A stretch of 14,105 nucleotides of DNA from NCBI GenBank assembly GCA_018813405.1, contig JAHJBW010000213.1, forward strand, positions 1 through 14,105. The letters run 5' to 3'. This stretch comes from Candidatus Margulisiibacteriota bacterium (GTDB taxonomy: Bacteria > Margulisbacteria > WOR-1 > XYC2-FULL-46-14 > JAHJBW01). Positions 13,614 to 14,105 of this stretch are shown here, one piece after another. A program made the position numbers and the translations under genes. Below the pieces are notes generated by a model. That model had not been told where the DNA came from and did not search any database. It was given only the letters and a program-made list of their open reading frames with translations. Position 1 is the stretch's first letter. Each line of letters opens with the position of its first letter.

Positions 13614-14105
13614 ATGAAATATTATGCTTTGCTCTTAATGGTCTTTTCCTTTGCGCTGGCTACCGCATCCTTCGCCGCGGATATTGTGGTTACCGGCAGC
13701 GGAGTGGTGAGCACGGACCCGGACATGGCGCGCGTTTCCATGGGCGTGGATGTACTAAAAGATACCGCGGCCCAGGCACAGGACGCCAACGCCAGGACCA
13801 TGGACAAGATAATCGCCGCACTGCGGTCTGCGGGGGTGAAGAACGAAGATATGCAGACCTCATCCTATTCCCTGCGGGAAGAACGGTCCTACCAGGACCG
13901 TGTCCCAAAGACAGTGGGCTACCGTTGCGGCAACCAGGTAACGGTAAAATTGAACGACCTAAAGAAAGTGGGCAAGATCATAGACACCGGGACCTTGGCA
14001 GGCGCCAACAGCGTGAACAGTGTCTGGTTTTACAGGAAAGACGACTCCGAGCAAAAAAAGCTGGCCCTGAAAATGGCCTACAAGGAAGCGCTGGAAAAAG
14101 CTGAG
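13614..14105 (+). CDS. SIMPL (DUF541) domain exported protein (partial, 3' end off the window)
   Basis: The frame from ATG 13614 is open to the window edge (164 codons). It begins with a signal peptide: MKYYALLLMVFSFALATASFA, with cleavage likely before ADIV (after residue 21 or 22). The mature part is a SIMPL/YggE-type domain: IVVTGSGVVSTDPDMARVSMGV (24-45), then KIIAALRSAGVKNEDMQTSSYSL, then the variable loop and VGYRCGNQVTVKLNDLKKVGKIID, then GANSVNSVWFYRKD. Family members are periplasmic or envelope proteins linked to oxidative or envelope stress, without a known enzymatic reaction. AGGAGG at 13601-13606 fixes the start. The gene diverges from the GH57 operon and shares an 88-bp promoter region with it. 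About a third of the usual length lies beyond the edge. Confidence 0.9.
   Translation, partial: MKYYALLLMVFSFALATASFAADIVVTGSGVVSTDPDMARVSMGVDVLKDTAAQAQDANARTMDKIIAALRSAGVKNEDMQTSSYSLREERSYQDRVPKTVGYRCGNQVTVKLNDLKKVGKIIDTGTLAGANSVNSVWFYRKDDSEQKKLALKMAYKEALEKAE

Noticed and set aside
13595..14104. Open frame starting ATGCGAAGG, arginine-rich
   Set aside because: It runs across the ribosome site and signal peptide of the SIMPL gene in another frame. The SIMPL frame has clear family sequence.

Overview
The window looks like a chromosome segment of an uncultivated, probably anaerobic Gram-negative-type bacterium. Supporting signs are a lipoprotein signal peptide, a periplasmic SIMPL protein and two GH57 enzymes next to a DUF4912 gene. 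Candidate phyla such as Omnitrophota or Margulisbacteria/WOR-1 would fit, but that is a low-confidence impression from gene content and REP-like repeats. No rRNA, tRNA or CRISPR array is visible.

Left part (1-5237, all minus strand): an accessory, defence-like block, visibly AT-richer than the right side. In transcription order it holds a truncated RhuM gene, a broken ParB-like gene, an intact type I methyltransferase subunit (HsdM), a Fic adenylyltransferase with a C-terminal winged helix, a DUF2130 coiled-coil PD-(D/E)XK protein, and the start of a GIY-YIG gene that runs off the left edge. No HsdS or HsdR is present. The upstream genes carry a deletion/frameshift scar and an in-frame stop. 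Repeats sit at the joints: five 10-bp-phased units before hsdM, REP-like hairpins before the GIY-YIG gene, and GATATATC-like repeats covering the fic promoter.

Middle (5238-6853): a short REP-rich spacer, then a tRNA-dihydrouridine synthase on the plus strand. Its last codons overlap, on the opposite strand, the last codons of maf.

Right part (6308-13525, minus strand): one compact six-gene operon, read from the right. The order is GH57 amylase/amylopullulanase-like enzyme, GH57 4-alpha-glucanotransferase-like enzyme, galT-like uridylyltransferase, DUF4912 protein with a lysine-rich tail, lipoprotein, and maf. Gaps are 2 bp or less, or genes overlap (two ATGA junctions). The first three genes point to alpha-glucan (glycogen/maltodextrin) and sugar-phosphate metabolism. 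The lipoprotein appears to start at an ATT codon. A divergent SIMPL-domain gene starts at 13614 and runs off the right edge.

Four transcription units (rhuM, fic, dus, GH57) have a -10 hexamer only 6-7 nt before the ATG, so their mRNAs are predicted to be leaderless. Genes inside operons mostly use Shine-Dalgarno sites or stop-start overlaps.
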